37,359 bases of DNA, taken from contig JAPOSR010000067.1 in the NCBI GenBank assembly GCA_026709625.1, positions 1 through 37,359 of the forward strand, given 5' to 3'. The translations under genes and the position numbers were made by a program. This document shows, one piece after another, positions 28,995 to 37,359 of the stretch (the first letter of the stretch is position 1; each line of letters opens with the position of its first letter). Source of the DNA: Chloroflexota bacterium. Lineage in GTDB: Bacteria > Chloroflexota > Anaerolineae > Aggregatilineales > Phototrophicaceae. The notes beneath the pieces are model-generated. The model ran no database searches, had not been told where the DNA came from, and worked only from the letters and a program-made list of their open reading frames with translations.

Positions 28995-30573
28995 CAGCGC
29001 GGGGCAATGGGAAGAGTGGGTATTGTGGGATTATGTTGAATCGGCCGCAAAGTCCTTCAAGAATGAGTTCCCTACGCGCTTCCTGTTAATGCTGCCCTAT
29101 CCGCTGGCTTTCTCTATCGATAACAATTCATTCCTGGGCTTGCACCTTGTGCAATTCATGACGCTGATCTTACAGCTGACACTGGCTTTTGGCATCCTGC
29201 GCAAGTTGAAGCTACGCGTTCTTTACGCTTTTCTTATCGCCGCGCTATTCTTTGTCTACCCCGTAAATGATCTATTTATGTCCCCGCGATATGTCATAAA
29301 CAATGCCAGCATTTTGTGGCTTCTGCTGGCGGCATACTGCGCGCTGGATTATCTGGAGGCGCCGCGCCGCCGGACATTGATGGGCGTCGTGCTCGCGCTG
29401 TTTTTCAATACCGGTTCTTACGAAGCGGGCTTGGCAGTCATTGTAACGCTGCCTTTTTTCTTGTGGCTGTGGCGCGGCAAGCTGGGCTGGCGTCAAGCCA
29501 ACCTGGCTGCCATGTGGATCAGCGCGGCTGTATTCAAGGTTGGGTATATTGTATTGCTACTGGTCACTAATCGCCCTGTTTATAATAGCAGCTTCATCGA
29601 ATCGCAAAGTCCACAGGGCGCTTCGTTGCTCGGGCAGGATCTATTTTCGACATTTTTTGGTGTAATGACAGGAATCTACTATCAGACTTTTTTCGACGGT
29701 TGGCGCGAGGCGATCGCTTCGCTTGCGGAGAATCGCTGGTTGCTGCCGACTGCGCTTATGCTGATGGGTGTTGGCGCGCTCGCAGTTCACTTGGCGCTTC
29801 AAGACTCGCCGGCGCAACCGCCGACCTTGCAACAGATCGGCGCGGGATTGCTAGGCGGGGCGCTGTTCATCATCCCGGCGGTCGGTGTGTTGATGTGGCT
29901 GCCAGCCTACAATTCTGGCGAGATGCAGCGGCTCTACTTTTATGTGCCAGGTGGCGCGGCTGTGGCTGTATTTTGTCTTTTATTGCTGCTGACGGCGAAG
30001 CTCACAAGACAGCGCGCGCGAGATTATGCGCTGATTGCGCTGTGCCTGGCGCTGATGTTGCCGGCGGTCTCGCGCCTCTTTGTCCAGCATGATAAATACA
30101 CGCGCAGCGCCGACAAGAAAGCGCTCATATACAAGCAGATTCTTGATCTTGTGCCACGCCCGCATCCTGGCGCTTATTTGCTGATGATAAGTCCAATGAC
30201 TCGCTCCGAGCTTGTTGCTGAGCAGGTGTCGGCGATTTCTATGTCTACACAGTTTGTTAGCGCCATGAGGACGCTCTACGAAGGCAATGCGCCAGTCGAC
30301 AGCATTTTCTGTCGCTTCTACGACCGCTGCACCTGGACTTGGGATCGAACTGGCATATTTTATTTGCACGAGCACGATGATCATTGGCAAGACACCATCG
30401 TGCTCGAATTGCGCCGCGACTTGACCGTCGAGCTGGTCGACGATCCAGCCGCCCGGTATGGCTGGGATATTGATATCGACTACAATCCCAGCCAGCTCTA
30501 TGATGTCGACGCGCCCCTCCCGCCGCGTGCCCACACCATGCTTGACGGAGCCATCCGCCGCAGAGCCAACTGA
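28963..30573 (+). CDS. Multi-pass membrane protein, C-terminal part (frameshifted from preceding gene)
   Basis: Second part of the protein beginning at 28011. 536 residues from ATG 28963; the frame is open back through the G tract, so this ATG is not the natural start. About ten hydrophobic segments (for example LLMLPYPLAFSI, VLYAFLIAALFFVYPV, ILWLLLAAYCAL, GGALFIIPAVGVLMWL, ALIALCLALMLPAVSRLF) resemble a GT-C-like glycosyltransferase scaffold, but I see no diagnostic motif. A soluble C-terminal domain follows (PRPHPGAYLLMISPM ... DDPAARYGWDIDIDYNPSQLY), ending DAPLPPRAHTML as in the paralogue at 35219 (DAPLPPRANSML). Coupling to sqdB suggests a role in sulfoquinovose-containing glycan or lipid assembly; this is inference. 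Confidence 0.85.
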   Translation: MLMLYLPFGFDSAGQWEEWVLWDYVESAAKSFKNEFPTRFLLMLPYPLAFSIDNNSFLGLHLVQFMTLILQLTLAFGILRKLKLRVLYAFLIAALFFVYPVNDLFMSPRYVINNASILWLLLAAYCALDYLEAPRRRTLMGVVLALFFNTGSYEAGLAVIVTLPFFLWLWRGKLGWRQANLAAMWISAAVFKVGYIVLLLVTNRPVYNSSFIESQSPQGASLLGQDLFSTFFGVMTGIYYQTFFDGWREAIASLAENRWLLPTALMLMGVGALAVHLALQDSPAQPPTLQQIGAGLLGGALFIIPAVGVLMWLPAYNSGEMQRLYFYVPGGAAVAVFCLLLLLTAKLTRQRARDYALIALCLALMLPAVSRLFVQHDKYTRSADKKALIYKQILDLVPRPHPGAYLLMISPMTRSELVAEQVSAISMSTQFVSAMRTLYEGNAPVDSIFCRFYDRCTWTWDRTGIFYLHEHDDHWQDTIVLELRRDLTVELVDDPAARYGWDIDIDYNPSQLYDVDAPLPPRAHTMLDGAIRRRAN

Positions 30574-30673
30574 AGCCCCCGCAACGCCCGCGGCGAGCGC
30601 CTGTCGAGGCGAATGTAGGCGCGGACTTCTGTAGGCGGCAGTTATTTCTGAATAGGGAAATTTTGCGGCAATC

Positions 30674-30682
30674 TGCTACAAT
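30674..30682 (+). promoter_or_regulatory. Extended -10 promoter element before ybjQ-like gene
   Basis: TGCTACAAT fits an extended -10 (TGnTATAAT). It lies 31 bases before the ATG at 30714. No matching -35 is seen, which is usual for extended -10 promoters. The rest of the 140-bp gap shows nothing else clear. Confidence 0.4.
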
Positions 30683-30713
30683 GCCTGCGCAGCAATCAAA
30701 ATAGGAGCGAGCG

Positions 30714-31052
30714 ATGATCACCACCACCACTCCCAGCGTTGAGGGTAGCCCCGTCAGCGAATATCTTGGCATTGTCAGCGGCGAAGCGATATTGGGCGCA
30801 AACATGTTCAAAGACTTGTTCGCTGGCATCCGCGATATCGTGGGCGGGCGTTCGGGCGCTTATGAAGAAGAATTGCGCCGCGCCAAAGAAATCGCCCTGC
30901 AAGAGATGCAGCACAATGCCCAAATGCTGGGCGCAAACGCCATCTTGAGCGTTGACCTGGACTACGAGACGGTCGGCAGCCAAGGCAGCATGCTCATGGT
31001 GACAGCAAGCGGCACGGCTGTGCGGCTGGAAAAGCGCAAGGTCGACGCCTAG
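30714..31052 (+). CDS. YbjQ/UPF0145 family protein (DUF74)
   Basis: Small pentamer-forming protein of unknown biochemical role, sometimes called a heavy-metal-binding domain protein. 112 residues. Typical motifs: [38 protein letters not shown], then [32 protein letters not shown] and [16 protein letters not shown] lies six bases before ATG 30714. The TAG stop sits within CTAG and overlaps the TAG stop of the convergent glpD gene. Confidence 0.93.
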   Translation: MITTTTPSVEGSPVSEYLGIVSGEAILGANMFKDLFAGIRDIVGGRSGAYEEELRRAKEIALQEMQHNAQMLGANAILSVDLDYETVGSQGSMLMVTASGTAVRLEKRKVDA

Positions 31053-32734
31053 CCGTCGCCGCCATGCTTGTCGCGCAAGATATCCAGGGCGCGTTGGATT
31101 TCGTCGGCCGCGCGCGTGTTTGACCAGTCCAGCGCCGCAGCCGCCACATCCGCCACTTCGCACACAGCAGCGCGATCGGCATAACCCAGCATGCCGATCA
31201 ATGTGCGCCGCAGCAGCAGATCATCCAGGCGCGTCACTTTTTCACAGCGAGCCAGATAGTCGATCTCGCGTCGGCTGTAAGCGGGGCAGCAGCGCAGCGG
31301 CCAGTCGTCTCCTGCAGCGATATGCTCGGCGATACTTGCCGCAGCGCTGCCATAACGGGCGAATAAAGATGCCATTCGCCCGTCCGGCAGACCCGTGCGC
31401 AGCGCAGCTTCGCGCAGCCAGGCTTCGGGGTCGGCTGGATAATCGCGCCCGCCGCCAATGGGCTCGTGGCGGGTATCTTGGCGGCGCGGCTGCCCCAGAT
31501 TTCTGAGCGCCAGGTCGGCTGCCTGCTCGGCAAAAGCGCGGAAGGTCGTCCACTTGCCGCCAACCAGCGAATGGATCGCATAGCCGCTTTCGTCCGTTGG
31601 TGACAGGCTGCGGATGCTGTGGTCGCGGCTGATCTGCCCGGTCACGCCGCCTTCGCTTTTGGGCAGGGGGCGCACGCCGGCGAACTGAAAGACGATCTGC
31701 TCGCGCTCGAGTTGGATGTGGGGAAAGACCCGCGCAACCATGCCCAGTAAATAGTCGATTTCGGATTCGCTGACGCGGGCATCGTCCGGATTATCGATGC
31801 GGATATCGGTCGTGCCGATCAACACGCGCTCAAAATAGGGCAGAATCAGCACGATGCGCCCATCTTCATGTTCAAAGAAGATCTCGCCGCCGCCAGTCGC
31901 CGCCAGCAGCGCCGGGTTGTCTAGCACCAGGTGCGAGCCTTTGGTTCCGCCGATGAATCGCTGCCGCGCTCCCAGTCGCCGATTGACAAAGTCGATCCAG
32001 GGTCCCGCCGCATTGATGACCACGCGCGGCTGCACGGGCAGGGTCTCGCCAGTCAGCTCATCGCGCAGTGTCACCGACCGCGCATCGCCACCGACCGCGC
32101 TGACATAATTGACCGCCCGGCAGCGTGGGTTGGCGGCTTCGGCATCCAGCAGCATATCCAGGCAGATGCGCTCTGGGTGTGGCATCCAGGCATCATAATA
32201 ACTGGCGGCGCAGATGATGTCCGGGTGCAGCTGTGGCAGGGCCGCCAGCGCAGTTCGCCGCAGTTGAAAGTCGTGGCGGGGCAGGGCGCGTTCGCCGCGG
32301 ACGAGGCTGTCATAGAGCCATAGACCCAGCTTGATCACCAGCGCGCCGCGTTCGCCCGGACGATCGCGCAAGCCCAAAAACCGCAAAGGCGCGTTCAATG
32401 TGCCCGAAAACCAGCGAAAGATCGGGATGGTGGTGCGCAGCGCCTTGGCGTGCTGGGGGGCGTTGCGCAGCATCAGGTCGCGTTCGCGCAGCGCTTCGTT
32501 GACCAGGCGAAACTCGGCATTTTCTAAGTAGCGCAAGCCGCCATGCAGCATGTGCGAAGACGCCGCCGATGCCCCGCTGCCAAAGTCGCCGCGTTCGACC
32601 AACAAGCAGTCGATGCCCTGCAGCGCCAGATCGCGAAAGCTGCCGATGCCGTTGACGCCGCCGCCGATGACGAGCGCGGATACTCGCGGATACTCGCGCA
32701 GCGATTGCAGGGTTTTTTCTCGTTGTCCGCTCAT
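31049..32734 (-). CDS. glpD: FAD-dependent glycerol-3-phosphate dehydrogenase
   Basis: Membrane-associated oxidation of glycerol 3-phosphate to dihydroxyacetone phosphate, feeding electrons to quinones. 561 residues, within the family range. [21 protein letters not shown] is the FAD dinucleotide-binding motif; [25 protein letters not shown] is the family signature; [27 protein letters not shown] and GGKWTTFR follow in order. The C-terminal ~120 residues form the DAO_C domain (ARYGSAA ... [24 protein letters not shown]). No clear ribosome site precedes ATG 32734. Stop overlaps the convergent ybjQ-like stop by three bases. Confidence 0.93.
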   Translation of the reverse strand: MSGQREKTLQSLREYPRVSALVIGGGVNGIGSFRDLALQGIDCLLVERGDFGSGASAASSHMLHGGLRYLENAEFRLVNEALRERDLMLRNAPQHAKALRTTIPIFRWFSGTLNAPLRFLGLRDRPGERGALVIKLGLWLYDSLVRGERALPRHDFQLRRTALAALPQLHPDIICAASYYDAWMPHPERICLDMLLDAEAANPRCRAVNYVSAVGGDARSVTLRDELTGETLPVQPRVVINAAGPWIDFVNRRLGARQRFIGGTKGSHLVLDNPALLAATGGGEIFFEHEDGRIVLILPYFERVLIGTTDIRIDNPDDARVSESEIDYLLGMVARVFPHIQLEREQIVFQFAGVRPLPKSEGGVTGQISRDHSIRSLSPTDESGYAIHSLVGGKWTTFRAFAEQAADLALRNLGQPRRQDTRHEPIGGGRDYPADPEAWLREAALRTGLPDGRMASLFARYGSAAASIAEHIAAGDDWPLRCCPAYSRREIDYLARCEKVTRLDDLLLRRTLIGMLGYADRAAVCEVADVAAAALDWSNTRAADEIQRALDILRDKHGGDG

Positions 32735-32842
32735 CGCATCATCGCATGGATAGCCTGCCGGCGGCTCCCGCCAAAAGCGAATTGACTTGGCAGCTGCTGT
32801 CCGGTAGCATGTTCGCTTCCGGTTGCAGAAGGAGACCTAACT

Positions 32843-33580
32843 GTGAAAATAATACACTGGCTGCTGATGTTCGTTCTACTGGCAGCTTCGCTGACATCGC
32901 TCGCCGACAACAGCCTGGATGTCGTCAGCGAAGACATTGCAGTGATGAGCGGCGAGCAAGCCTACCAATCCTATCTGGCCTATCCGGCCAGCGAAGGCAT
33001 ATATCCGGCCGTTGTTTTGATCCATTCGTTTAATGGCTTGCAAGACGGCTATCGCGATATGACAGATTTATTCGCCAGCGAAGGTTTTGTCGTCTTGGCG
33101 ATCGGCTGGCAGACCTTCGAACGCAGCCCAGCGGACGCGCTCGTAGAGCAACTCTTGCGTGACAGCATCGCCTTCCTTGGCGCGCGCGACGATGTCGACC
33201 CGATGCGGATTGGCTTGACTGGCTTCTGCGCCGGCGGACGCTATACCATGCTTCTGCTGCCCCAGATCAAAGAATTCGGCGCTGGCGTGGCTTGGTACGG
33301 CTTTCCCAATTTTGGCGACCCAGCCACCGCGACCGATGTCATCGACCAGCTCGACTCGCCCATGCTCATCATTCATGGCACACAGGACCGCCCCAGCCCG
33401 ATTGCGGACATCTACGCGTATGCTAGCGCGCTGGGCGATGCCGGCAAAGACTTTGAACTCAAGGTCTATGCCAATGAGCCGCATGGCTTTATGCTCGAAG
33501 CCGGCGAGCTGCAGCGAGATGATGTCGCCACTGACGCCTATCATGAAATGGTCACCTATTTCAGGCGCAAGTTGGCTTAG
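32843..33580 (+). CDS. Secreted dienelactone hydrolase family protein
   Basis: Alpha/beta hydrolase. 245 residues from GTG 32843, with AAGGAG eight bases upstream. A signal peptide covers about residues 1-21 (IIHWLLMFVLLAASLTSLA), so it acts outside the cytoplasm, unusual for classic dienelactone hydrolase. The catalytic triad is Cys129 (GLTGFCAGG), Asp182 (IIHGTQDRPSP) and His214 (NEPHGFML). VVLIHSFNGLQDGYRDMTDLFASEGFVVLAIG is the usual N-terminal sheet region. Substrate unknown. It converges with gpmI; the stop codons overlap by three bases. Confidence 0.92.
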   Translation: MKIIHWLLMFVLLAASLTSLADNSLDVVSEDIAVMSGEQAYQSYLAYPASEGIYPAVVLIHSFNGLQDGYRDMTDLFASEGFVVLAIGWQTFERSPADALVEQLLRDSIAFLGARDDVDPMRIGLTGFCAGGRYTMLLLPQIKEFGAGVAWYGFPNFGDPATATDVIDQLDSPMLIIHGTQDRPSPIADIYAYASALGDAGKDFELKVYANEPHGFMLEAGELQRDDVATDAYHEMVTYFRRKLA

Positions 33581-35142
33581 CCTTGGCCTCGTTGGCGCAG
33601 AGGCAGCGAGCGCCTGGCTCGTATCAGGCTTTTGCCCGTCATTGCGGGCGGCGCAGTGATGTCCAGCAGGTCCAGCACAGTCGGCGCGACATCCGCCAGC
33701 CGCCCCCAGCTGCGCAGGTCGTAATAATGCTTGGCGTCCAGCACGAATAGCGGCACGGGCGCAACGGTATGATAGGTGTGCCTTGCGCCAGTCAACGGGT
33801 CAATCATGCGCTCGCAGTTGCCATGATCGGCGGTCACGATCGCCGCGCCGCCTTTGTCGGTGACCGCCGCCACCAGTTTGCCCGCGCAGGCATCCACCAC
33901 AGATACAGCGTTGACCGCAGCGTCCAGCGAGCCCGTATGCCCGACCATGTCTGGGTTGGCGAAATTGACCAGTAGAAAATCGTCATCCGCTTCGTCCAGC
34001 CGCGCCAGAGTCGCTTCGGTCAGCTGGCGCGCGCTCATCTCGGGCTGCAAGTCATAGGTCGCGACCTTGGGCGAAGGCACGATATAGCGCGTTTCGCCGG
34101 GGAATGGCGCTTCTGACCGTCCATTAAAAAAGAAAGTTACATGCGGATACTTCTCCGTTTCGGCGCTGTGATACTGCGTTTTTCCGGCGCAGCTGATCGT
34201 CTCGGCTAACGTGTCCGCCAGCAGCTCGACCGGAAAGAGCACATCATCGGCGAGCCCGTCTTGATAGGCTGTCATGGTGATCAAGCGTAGATCGGCAACC
34301 GGCGCGAACTGGTCGACAGCGGCGAAATCGCGCTTGCTGAATGCCCGACACAACTGGCGCATGCGGTCGGCGCGAAAATTGAAACAGAGCAGGGCATCGC
34401 CCGCTTCAATCGCCAGCCCCTCGCCAGCGATGACCGTCGGCGGCAGGAATTCATCGCTAAAGCCAGCGGCATAGGCTTCACGGATGGCGGCCATGGCATT
34501 GGCCGCGCCCAGTCCGCTGTCGCGCTCAACCATGGCGGCATACGCGCGCTGTGTGCGTTCCCAGCGCTGGTCGCGGTCCATGGCATAGTAGCGGCCGCTG
34601 ACTGTGGCGATGCGCCCCGCGCCCAAATCTGCCAGCCGCTGGCAGAGATCAGCGCAGAAATGCTCGGCTTGTTGGGTTGGCGTGTCGCGCCCATCGGTGA
34701 TCAGGTGCAGCACAGGGTCGATGCCCGCCGACTTGGCGGCTTCCAGCAGCGCATACAAGTGGTCGCTGTGGCTGTGCACGCCGCCATCGCCCAGCAAACC
34801 GATCATGTGCAGCTTCTTGGCGGCGCGCTTCAGCGAAGTGAAGGCATCGTGCAGGACGGGGTGCCGCGCCAGGCTGCCATCGGCTATCGCATTGCCAATG
34901 CGCGAAATATCCTGATAGACGATGCGTCCCGCGCCTAGATTCAGGTGTCCGACTTCGGAATTGCCCATCTGCCCCGGCGTCAAGCCGACATGCTCGCCCG
35001 AACTGTGAATGATGCTGCGCTCGTTTTCCGCTAGCCAACGATTCATATTGGGCGTATGCGCCAGGGCGACCGCATTGCCTGCCCGCGCCTCGCGGATGCC
35101 CCAGCCATCCAGGATGATCAGCAATACAGGCGTTCTTGGCAT
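33577..35142 (-). CDS. gpmI: 2,3-bisphosphoglycerate-independent phosphoglycerate mutase
   Basis: Glycolytic/gluconeogenic enzyme interconverting 3- and 2-phosphoglycerate with two manganese ions. 521 residues from ATG 35142, preceded by GGAG. Asp12 in LLIILDGWG and the phosphoserine nucleophile Ser62 in GQMGNSEVGHLNLGAGR are in place; LGDGGVHSHSDHLYAL, ITDGRDT, GRYYAMDRD, LLVNFANPDMVGHTG and IVTADHGNCERM supply the remaining metal and substrate residues. The frame is open upstream to 35277 but overlaps the neighbouring gene and is rejected. It runs in the same direction as the membrane protein upstream (76-bp gap). Confidence 0.95.
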   Translation of the reverse strand: MPRTPVLLIILDGWGIREARAGNAVALAHTPNMNRWLAENERSIIHSSGEHVGLTPGQMGNSEVGHLNLGAGRIVYQDISRIGNAIADGSLARHPVLHDAFTSLKRAAKKLHMIGLLGDGGVHSHSDHLYALLEAAKSAGIDPVLHLITDGRDTPTQQAEHFCADLCQRLADLGAGRIATVSGRYYAMDRDQRWERTQRAYAAMVERDSGLGAANAMAAIREAYAAGFSDEFLPPTVIAGEGLAIEAGDALLCFNFRADRMRQLCRAFSKRDFAAVDQFAPVADLRLITMTAYQDGLADDVLFPVELLADTLAETISCAGKTQYHSAETEKYPHVTFFFNGRSEAPFPGETRYIVPSPKVATYDLQPEMSARQLTEATLARLDEADDDFLLVNFANPDMVGHTGSLDAAVNAVSVVDACAGKLVAAVTDKGGAAIVTADHGNCERMIDPLTGARHTYHTVAPVPLFVLDAKHYYDLRSWGRLADVAPTVLDLLDITAPPAMTGKSLIRARRSLPLRQRGQG

Positions 35143-35218
35143 ATTCACTCCACCGAGGCTGGCTGATGTCGTTACTGGTTTAGCACAGACAGCCATTGCG
35201 ATATAGGGGCGAGCCGAT

Positions 35219-37359
35219 TCACTGGCGGCGCAAGGCAGCCCCAAGCATGCTGTTGGCGCGGGGTGGCAGCGGCGCATCGGCAGTATAAAGCCGACTGGAG
35301 TCGTAGTCGCCAGCTATATCCCAGCCCAGCCAGGCGGCTGGATCCTCAACCAGCGTCACATTCAAATCGCTATCCAGATGAAAGAGCAGCGCCTTTTGCA
35401 GAGCCGCTGCCGGGTCGGCGGCTCTGAATGCCATATCCTGGCTGTGATGCCTTCCGCAAACCGACTGCGACAGGCAGAAGGTCGCGCCAGCCGGAGCAAA
35501 TTCGTCATATACCAGCCACAGCGCGCTGTCAATCATCGCGCCTTGAGCCAGCTCGGCGATGCCCAGACCTTGCATCGTCTGCTGATCCATATCGGTCATG
35601 ACAAGCAGGTCGGTATTGGGCTTCGGGCGCGGGACGAGCGAGACGATCTTGTGCAAGATGCGCGCTTTGCTGTCGGCGCTTTGGCGATACCAGCTCTGCT
35701 GTCCGAGGTGCCAAGCCAAACCTGGCAGCAGCAACAGCAGGCACAGCGCAATCAAGGCATAATCACGCGCGCGCTGGTTGTGTATGTTCGCTGTAAGCAG
35801 CATCAGCAAGCAAAATGCCGCCACAGCCGCGCCAAAGGGTACATAGAAGAAGATGCGCCAGTTGCCAAACTGGTGTCTGCCCAAGATCACAAAGACGCCC
35901 GCAGCCAAGGCAACCGCCAGCAGCCCCCCCAAGATGCCCGCCAGCAGCGCCCGCGGGCTTGGCTCTGGCGATTCGTCCTGCCGCGAAAGCAGCCAGGCTG
36001 TTGCGGCAATGCAGAGCAGCGACAGCAGCGCATGCCCCAGCCAGACGCTTTCGCCCAGAGATTGAATGGCATCGCGCCAGCCGCCAAAGATAGTCCGCTC
36101 GTAGACATGAACCAGGCTGCGGACAATCTCGCCCAGTCTTGCTTCCGTGGATTGGGCTGTTCCATATTGCCCACCGCGACTGTAGTATGGACGATGGGTC
36201 AGCTCCAGCAGCAGCAGGTAGGCGGCTTTGAACACGGGCGGCAGATACCAGGCGGCGCTGACAGTCAGACACAGGCAGCGACTCGGCTCTTTGCGCAGCC
36301 AAAACAACCCGGGCAGCGCGAATATCAGCAGATAACCGGACTCGTTGGAGGCTACATTGTAGAGTAGCGCCATGAAGACAGACAGCAGAATAAACCGGCG
36401 TGGTTTCTTCAAGTAGACGAGCGCCAGGAAAACAGCCGCCAATAGCCAGAAGACGTTGTTCGTCAAAGGCAAAGACCGCAGCGACAGCAAGCCCTCGTTG
36501 ACGGGGTAGGCAACCGCCAAGACCGCGATCAAGAAGGCGTAGAGCGGGCGCGCATCCAACTGCCGCAGGATGCCATAAAATAGCGCCGCTTTGCCGAAGT
36601 GCAGCGCAAAATGCGCCAGGTTGAAGCCGATGAAGGAATCGCGGGCGAGCAGTGTCGCCAAGATATGCGGCATGAGAACAAAGAAGCGGCTGACCTCTTC
36701 ACCGCGATGTTTCACGTCGTGCAGCCCCTGGATAGCCGCGCTGTTGACCCAGATTTCCCAATGCGCCGCGCCCGCAAAGCCAAAAGGGAGGAATGTCAGC
36801 AGCGCCAGCAGCAGGCAGCCAGCCAAAGCCAGCGCTTCGCGCCAGCGCCGCGCCCGCCAGAGATCGCGGGCCCCGAATGCCAGCAGCGGTGTAAAGACCA
36901 ATCCAGCCAGCGCAAGCCCCAAAGCCTGAAAGGCGCTGAAGGCTGCTTCGCCCGGCGCGCCGGGCAGCATGATGTCGACCGGCAGGCTGTGTGTCGATGT
37001 CGTGCCATCGGCATGGCGCAACGTTAGTGTGGGCAGGCCGCCGAATTCGATGCAATAACGCCCCCGGCTGCGGGTTTTATCCGTGACATAAACCTCATCG
37101 CCATTGAAGCTGACTGATTCTGCGCCCACCACCGACCAATGCGCTGTGAGGCATTCGCGCGGAAAGAGCAGGCTGCTTTTTTTTGTCCAAAAGCGCAGGC
37201 TGACCGACTCGCCAACATACTCAATCAAGGGCGGGTTGGTGGGCGCGAGACGCGTTGCAGTCCCTGCCACGACCAGCAGCGCTGCGGCGACCAGCAGCCA
37301 ATTTGGATTCAACGGGCGCTCAAGCCGATTTGTCCACAAGAAATAGGCCGCCAAGCCCA
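35219..37359 (-). CDS. Multi-pass membrane protein with Ig-like domain, 5'-truncated by window edge
   Basis: Paralogue of the split gene at 28011-30573, on the opposite strand and uninterrupted. About 713 residues are visible; the start lies beyond 37359. GLAAYFLWTNRLERPLNPNW at the edge aligns with residues ~138 onward of the other copy, so about 140 residues with the first Ig-like domain are missing. The second domain is present (SLLFPRECLTAHWSVVGAESV), followed by LLALLTFLPFGFAGAAHWE, about ten membrane segments (VFWLLAAVFLALVYL, AGILGGLLAVALAAGVFVIL, YALIALCLLLLLPGLAW) and the conserved C-terminal domain ending DAPLPPRANSML. Role unknown; the membrane architecture suggests a glycan or lipid-linked transferase. 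It serves as the reference showing how the split copy should read. Confidence 0.88.
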   Translation of the reverse strand, partial: GLAAYFLWTNRLERPLNPNWLLVAAALLVVAGTATRLAPTNPPLIEYVGESVSLRFWTKKSSLLFPRECLTAHWSVVGAESVSFNGDEVYVTDKTRSRGRYCIEFGGLPTLTLRHADGTTSTHSLPVDIMLPGAPGEAAFSAFQALGLALAGLVFTPLLAFGARDLWRARRWREALALAGCLLLALLTFLPFGFAGAAHWEIWVNSAAIQGLHDVKHRGEEVSRFFVLMPHILATLLARDSFIGFNLAHFALHFGKAALFYGILRQLDARPLYAFLIAVLAVAYPVNEGLLSLRSLPLTNNVFWLLAAVFLALVYLKKPRRFILLSVFMALLYNVASNESGYLLIFALPGLFWLRKEPSRCLCLTVSAAWYLPPVFKAAYLLLLELTHRPYYSRGGQYGTAQSTEARLGEIVRSLVHVYERTIFGGWRDAIQSLGESVWLGHALLSLLCIAATAWLLSRQDESPEPSPRALLAGILGGLLAVALAAGVFVILGRHQFGNWRIFFYVPFGAAVAAFCLLMLLTANIHNQRARDYALIALCLLLLLPGLAWHLGQQSWYRQSADSKARILHKIVSLVPRPKPNTDLLVMTDMDQQTMQGLGIAELAQGAMIDSALWLVYDEFAPAGATFCLSQSVCGRHHSQDMAFRAADPAAALQKALLFHLDSDLNVTLVEDPAAWLGWDIAGDYDSSRLYTADAPLPPRANSMLGAALRRQ

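Noticed and set aside
1..37359. tRNA, rRNA, riboswitch or transposase genes
   Set aside because: None recognised; the intergenic gaps are short, and no IS-type terminal repeats with a transposase frame were seen.

Overview
The window is about 37 kb of GC-rich, gene-dense DNA that looks like a Chloroflexota (Anaerolineae-like) genome or metagenome contig. This is an inference from gene content: a twin-arginine SBP_bac_5 protein, a class III CoA-transferase, a DUF35/thiolase pair, a Uma2 protein, an SQD1-type sulfoquinovose synthase, and membrane proteins with Cys-bearing Ig-like modules common in that phylum. No rRNA, tRNA, CRISPR array or transposase is seen.

Layout. 1-448: partial ABC ATPase whose 3' end is scrambled by a small inversion at the window edge. 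785-1267: heptad-repeat coiled-coil protein. 1274-4386: MmeI-like type IIL restriction-modification enzyme whose last ~70 codons are out of frame after a 14-G tract. 4506-8378 (minus): overlapping operon of substrate-binding protein, CaiB/BaiF CoA-transferase and nucleoside hydrolase; 8531-10276 (plus, divergent): thiolase-fold protein plus DUF35 protein. 10387-19705 (minus): NAD-linked formate dehydrogenase operon in transcription order fdhA, degenerate MNT / HEPN pair, mobA, NuoE-NuoF fusion, beta-class DNA methyltransferase, DUF262-HNH protein, HoxU-like ferredoxin, fdhD. 19841-20446: Uma2 protein. 20553-25278: five overlapping genes for a modified sugar and its lipid transfer (aminotransferase, epimerase, hexapeptide acyltransferase, GT2, DapA-family). 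25374-26651 (minus): MFS transporter. 26830-30573: sqdB and a large membrane protein split by a 10-G tract. 30714-31052: YbjQ-like. Then glycerol-3-phosphate dehydrogenase (minus), secreted dienelactone-hydrolase-like protein (plus), GpmI (minus) and, at the right edge, a 5'-truncated paralogue of the split membrane protein (minus).

How it works together. The formate dehydrogenase parts form a soluble NAD-reducing complex with its own maturation genes. A restriction/modification-like cassette and a HEPN/MNT pair sit inside this operon with start/stop overlaps, so host-defence genes and respiratory genes would be co-transcribed.

The strongest unusual signal is two genes (type IIL restriction enzyme; membrane protein beside sqdB) each interrupted exactly at a long G homopolymer, with the complete downstream coding sequence preserved in another frame. 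This is the signature expected of slipped-strand phase variation, though homopolymer sequencing error must be excluded. A dispersed GC-rich palindromic repeat family (at least four copies) has invaded coding sequence in frame and supplies one of the two tracts.
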